Assembly (NCBI RefSeq): GCF_002954225.1
Contig: NZ_PPTH01000017.1
Coordinates: 439,311-503,310, forward strand
Origin: Arthrobacter ruber
GTDB taxonomy: Bacteria; Actinomycetota; Actinomycetes; Actinomycetales; Micrococcaceae
Direction of reading: 5' to 3'
DNA: 64,000 nt
Position 1 is the stretch's first letter. Every line of letters begins with the position of its first letter. This document shows, piece by piece, positions 61,227 to 64,000 of this stretch. Made by a program: the position numbers and the translations under genes. The notes beneath the pieces were generated by a model. That model was not told the DNA's origin. It did not search any database and saw only the letters and a program-made list of their open reading frames with translations.

Positions 61227-62057
61227 CTAGAACGGTGTCCCGCCGGGCTTCCGTCGTCCGGCGAGCTGCCGGCGTTGCCATTCGTACACGCCGGGCAACC
61301 ACTCCCTGCCGTAGGTCGCCGACGGGCCGATGCGCGGGTCGGCAGGGGCGCGGCCGTCGCGCAGGGCCTCGACGTACGTGCGGTCTAGGTCGATCCGTCG
61401 GCGTGCCTCACCGGCTCCGCCGACGGATCCATGTCCCGGGATGACGACGGCGACGTCGCCCGCCACGGCCTCGAGCAGCCGCAGACCTTCGAGGTAGTCC
61501 TCGAGCGGACGGGCGGTGTCCAGGTCGGGGAACGGCATCAGGATGTCGGAGAGCATGTCGCCGGCCACGAGGACGCCGGGCTCCTCGACCAGCAGTGCCG
61601 CGTGTCCCTGTGCGTGCGCGGGATGCTCGATGATCCGGACTGCCGGGCCGTCCCAGGGGATCCGCGCGGTCCCGGCGGGCAGGCCGGTGATGAGGCCGAA
61701 AAGGTCCAGCGGGATCTCGTCTGCGATCTCCGGTGGTAGCCCCTCCGCCACGCGGGCCTTCCAGTCAGCGTCGGACAGCAGGTCGTGCATGAACTCCGCG
61801 CAGCGGGCCGTACCGTACCGTGGAGCCGTGCCGAGTCCGGTGTGCCAGAGCACGTGGTCCCAGTCGGGGTGCGTCGAGAAGCCGGCCGCAACGCTCCGAC
61901 CCGAGGCGCGGAGGTCGCCCGCAAGGCACGCCATCTCTGCGTCCCGGATCCCGGGATCGACGAGCAGCACGCCGGTGGAGCCGTCGATGACGACGGCGTT
62001 GTTCCGGATCAGTTCGCTCTGGTGGACGAGCACGCCCTCCGCGACCTGCGTCAGCAT
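61227..62057 (-). CDS. MBL-fold metallo-hydrolase
   Basis: 276 residues. The metal motif is THPDWDHVLWH, a variant of HxHxDH in which the second His is Asp; later ligands are in HAQGHAALLVEE, VAGDMLSDI and VIPGHGSVGG. The ligand set suggests a divalent-metal hydrolase, substrate unknown. No signal peptide. It is followed on the same strand after 49 bp upstream by the flavin oxidoreductase gene end. Confidence 0.85.
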   Translation of the reverse strand: MLTQVAEGVLVHQSELIRNNAVVIDGSTGVLLVDPGIRDAEMACLAGDLRASGRSVAAGFSTHPDWDHVLWHTGLGTAPRYGTARCAEFMHDLLSDADWKARVAEGLPPEIADEIPLDLFGLITGLPAGTARIPWDGPAVRIIEHPAHAQGHAALLVEEPGVLVAGDMLSDILMPFPDLDTARPLEDYLEGLRLLEAVAGDVAVVIPGHGSVGGAGEARRRIDLDRTYVEALRDGRAPADPRIGPSATYGREWLPGVYEWQRRQLAGRRKPGGTPF

Positions 62058-62105
62058 GTGATTCCTCGCGTCCGTGGCATCCCCGGAGACATGGGCGCTC
62101 GCCCG

Positions 62106-63524
62106 CTACAGCCCGTACTGCTCGAGCAGCCGCAGCCAGACCTCGCTGACGGTGGGGTAGGCGGGCACCGCATGCCACAGGCGGTCCAGGGGCACCTCCC
62201 CGACGACGGCGATGGTGGCGGCGTGCAGCAGCTCGGACACCTCCGGTCCGGCGAACGTCACGCCGACGAGCACCTTGCGGTCCTCGTCCACCACCATCTG
62301 CGCCCAGCCCTTGTAGTCGTCCGAGTGGAGCGACGAGCCGGCCACGGCGATCGGCAGCGATGTCTCGGACGCGTTGATGCCGTCCTCCCGAGCCTGGTCG
62401 AGGCTGCGCCCCACCATCGCGATCTCCGGGTCGGTGAAGACCACCTGGGGTACGGCCCCGCGGTCCGCGGTGGCCGTGTAGGGGCTCCAGTCCACCGCGG
62501 AGTCCCCGAGAGTGCCCGCGGCGCGGGCGGCGATGGCGTCGCCGGTCATGCGCGCCTCGTACTTCCCCTGGTGCGTGAGCTGCACCCTGCCACCGGCGTC
62601 GCCGACCGCGTACAGCCAGCCTCCGGCGTCGGGCACGCGCCCGGTGTCGTCCGGGTGGATGTTCTTCGGGTCGAGTCCCAGGTCCTCGAGGCCGAGTCCG
62701 GTGGTGTGCGGATGGCGGCCGGTGGAAAGGAGCAGCCGTTCCGCGGTGACGCGCCGGCCGTCGCCGACGTCGAGCACGAACAGGCCGTCCTCCTTGCGGA
62801 TCGCGTTCGTGGCCGTGTCCGTCAGGATCGTGATTCCCTCTCCCCGTAGCGCCTCGAGCACGAGGTCGGACGCCTCCTTCGGGTAGTTGCCGAGGATACC
62901 GCTGCGCGCGACGACGGTGACCTCCGCGCCGAGCCGCGCATAGGCCTGCGCCAGTTCGACGCCGGCCACCCCGCCACCGAGGACCGCGAGGCTCGCCGGG
63001 ACCTCCCTGGCCGAGGTGGCTTCGCGGGTGGTCCAGTAGTCGAGGTCCTGGAGGCCGTCGATGGGCGGCACGGTCGGCGTCGAGCCCGTGGCGAGGACGA
63101 CGGCGTGGCTGGCCCGGTAGTGCGACTCGGATCCGTCATCGTGGCTGATGGACACCTCCCGCTCACCGGTCAGCGTCGCCCACCCGCGTTCGAGGGTGAT
63201 CCCCGCCGAGGCCACCCATTCCTCCTGCGAGGAGTCGTCCCAGTCGGAGGTGAAGGACGTGCGGCGCTCCAGCACCTGCCGGGTGTCGAGCGACCCGGTG
63301 ACCGCTTCGCGGACACCGGCCACGCCCCGTGCCGCGTTGAGGACGGTTCCGGGACGGAGGAGAGCCTTGGAGGGCATGCACGCCCAGTAGGAGCATTCAC
63401 CGCCCACGAGATCGGATTCGACGAGGACGGCCGAGAGGCCCTTTTGGACCACCCGCCCTGCGACATTCTCGCCGACTGCGCCGGCTCCGATCACGATGAC
63501 GTCGATGCTCCGGGGTTCACTCAT
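62106..63524 (-). CDS. FAD/NAD(P)-dependent disulfide-reductase-like oxidoreductase
   Basis: 472 residues with the lipoamide-dehydrogenase/mercuric-reductase architecture: DVIVIGAGAVGENVAGRVVQ (FAD), redox pair GGECSYWACMPSKAL, LAVLGGGVAGVELAQAYARL (NAD(P)), GWLYAVGDAGG, and a dimerisation domain. At the C-terminus the catalytic His-Pro pair of the family (HPT) is replaced: AYPTVSEVWLRLLEQYG. Without that His, ordinary dithiol chemistry is doubtful. ATG at 63524. Confidence 0.88.
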   Translation of the reverse strand: MSEPRSIDVIVIGAGAVGENVAGRVVQKGLSAVLVESDLVGGECSYWACMPSKALLRPGTVLNAARGVAGVREAVTGSLDTRQVLERRTSFTSDWDDSSQEEWVASAGITLERGWATLTGEREVSISHDDGSESHYRASHAVVLATGSTPTVPPIDGLQDLDYWTTREATSAREVPASLAVLGGGVAGVELAQAYARLGAEVTVVARSGILGNYPKEASDLVLEALRGEGITILTDTATNAIRKEDGLFVLDVGDGRRVTAERLLLSTGRHPHTTGLGLEDLGLDPKNIHPDDTGRVPDAGGWLYAVGDAGGRVQLTHQGKYEARMTGDAIAARAAGTLGDSAVDWSPYTATADRGAVPQVVFTDPEIAMVGRSLDQAREDGINASETSLPIAVAGSSLHSDDYKGWAQMVVDEDRKVLVGVTFAGPEVSELLHAATIAVVGEVPLDRLWHAVPAYPTVSEVWLRLLEQYGL

Positions 63525-63567
63525 GGGCTGAGCCTTCCACCGACGCTGCACGGGGGCAACCCCACGC

Positions 63568-63596
63568 AAAAGGCCCCGGCCGAAGCCAGGGCCTTT
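63568..63596 (-). terminator. Intrinsic terminator with TTCG loop after tRNA-Arg
   Basis: Minus strand: a 12-bp stem AAAGGCCCTGGC closed by TTCG, with one G-T pair, ending in TTTT. It lies between tRNA-Arg and the flavin oxidoreductase gene, both on the minus strand. Confidence 0.9.
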
Positions 63597-63615
63597 CAAT
63601 GGTTCCAGAGAACCG

Positions 63616-63691
63616 TGGTGCGCGCGAAGGGATTCGAACCCCCAACCTTCTGATCCGTAGTCAGATGCTCTATCCGTTGAGCTACGCACGC
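63616..63691 (-). tRNA. tRNA-Arg, anticodon ACG
   Basis: Minus strand: acceptor GCGTGCG with CGCGCGC, discriminator A and encoded CCA. Anticodon stem TCTGA/TCAGA, loop CTACGGA, anticodon ACG. D arm TAGCTCAACGGATAGAGCA and T loop TTCGAAT are standard. A34 is expected to be edited to inosine by TadA. Confidence 0.97.
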
Positions 63692-63808
63692 ATCCGTAGT
63701 CCGTCGATCCGCAGTGCGAATCCGTCCTACAAGCGGGCCGTTTGGCCGTAGACAACTTTAGCGTGAAATCAGCGGGGCGCCTAATCAGGTGCCCCCTCTC
63801 TCTGCGAC

Positions 63809-63836
63809 TAGACCGGTCTACGTGACCTTTGTCACA
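63809..63836. promoter_or_regulatory. Adjacent palindrome and CRP/GlxR-like site
   Basis: A perfect 12-bp palindrome TAGACCGGTCTA (63809-63820) is followed at once by CGTGA-CCTTTG-TCACA (63821-63836), matching the CRP/GlxR consensus TGTGA-N6-TCACA at nine of ten positions. It lies about 145 bp before the start codon at 63982. A candidate promoter (TTGCGC at 63921, TAGCAT at 63942) lies between them. Confidence 0.6.
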
Positions 63837-63981
63837 GTCCGGCGCTATGCAAGCGCATGACATCGCTGTTATGACGCGGATCACCGGAGGACACCTGGAC
63901 GTGTCCCGCGGTCGGGACCCTTGCGCGAAATATCCCGCCCCTAGCATCGATACACCGAGCACCCAACCGAAGGGAAGAGTA

Positions 63982-64000
63982 ATGGGCGATACTGCGCATC
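63982..64000 (+). CDS. Start of an unidentified gene (cut by window end)
   Basis: AAGGGAAGAG precedes ATG at 63982, and a TAGCAT -10 box lies at 63942-63947. Only MGDTAH is visible, which is too short to name. The CRP-like site upstream suggests control by cyclic AMP or carbon state. Confidence 0.55.

Overview
The window is about 64 kb of high-GC DNA whose gene content points to a high-GC Gram-positive bacterium of the Actinomycetota, most likely a Micrococcaceae member such as Arthrobacter or a relative. This is inferred from protein families and from promoters placed directly at start codons (leaderless genes); no 16S gene is present.

Layout. 1-15 kb is mainly core: dnaX (cut by the window edge) behind gluQ and the SRP RNA, tRNA-Ser(GGA), a glutathione peroxidase, a sugar kinase, a LytR_C membrane protein, a PdxK-type kinase, tgt, and small unknown or metabolic genes, including two frame-damaged ones at 14.3-15.2 kb. 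15.2-22.4 kb is a sortase-assembled pilus locus: a large LPLTG surface protein, the major pilin and a class C sortase, behind a structured leader. 22.5-42.7 kb returns to core metabolism and repair: GH76-like protein, SDR, acyl-CoA dehydrogenase, PEP carboxylase, quinone oxidoreductase, TspO-like and DedA membrane proteins, RluA, nei2-lhr, a regulator/SDR pair, and rlmH.

42.9-49.6 kb is a tightly coupled six-gene cell-envelope operon. It starts with a fused CDP-ribitol synthase, followed by a LicD/fukutin-like transferase fused to a methyltransferase, a small coiled-coil protein, a GH1-like protein, a TuaH-like glycosyltransferase and a metallophosphoesterase. I read it as synthesis of a ribitol-phosphate-containing surface glycan. 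This is the best candidate for a little-described system.

49.6-56.2 kb is a scarred accessory region: an RHS gene broken at both its 5' end and its core, an intact membrane protein with a soluble domain, a frameshifted second copy of that domain, a lipoprotein-like fragment, a DJ-1/PfpI protein, and a MerR regulator plus small-multidrug-export gene. The last two sit beside two almost identical, oppositely oriented MerR-type operators and a ridA remnant. 56.2-64 kb is core again: tRNA-Ser(CGA), tadA and upp from back-to-back promoters, a permease, an orphan winged-helix regulator with repeated GTTAC sites, a SixA-like phosphatase, an MBL hydrolase, a flavin disulfide-reductase relative, tRNA-Arg(ACG), and the first codons of another gene behind a CRP-like site.

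Functional links: GluQ and Tgt act on the same queuosine modification of tRNA-Asp, and TadA is expected to edit the A34 wobble base of the tRNA-Arg(ACG) encoded here.
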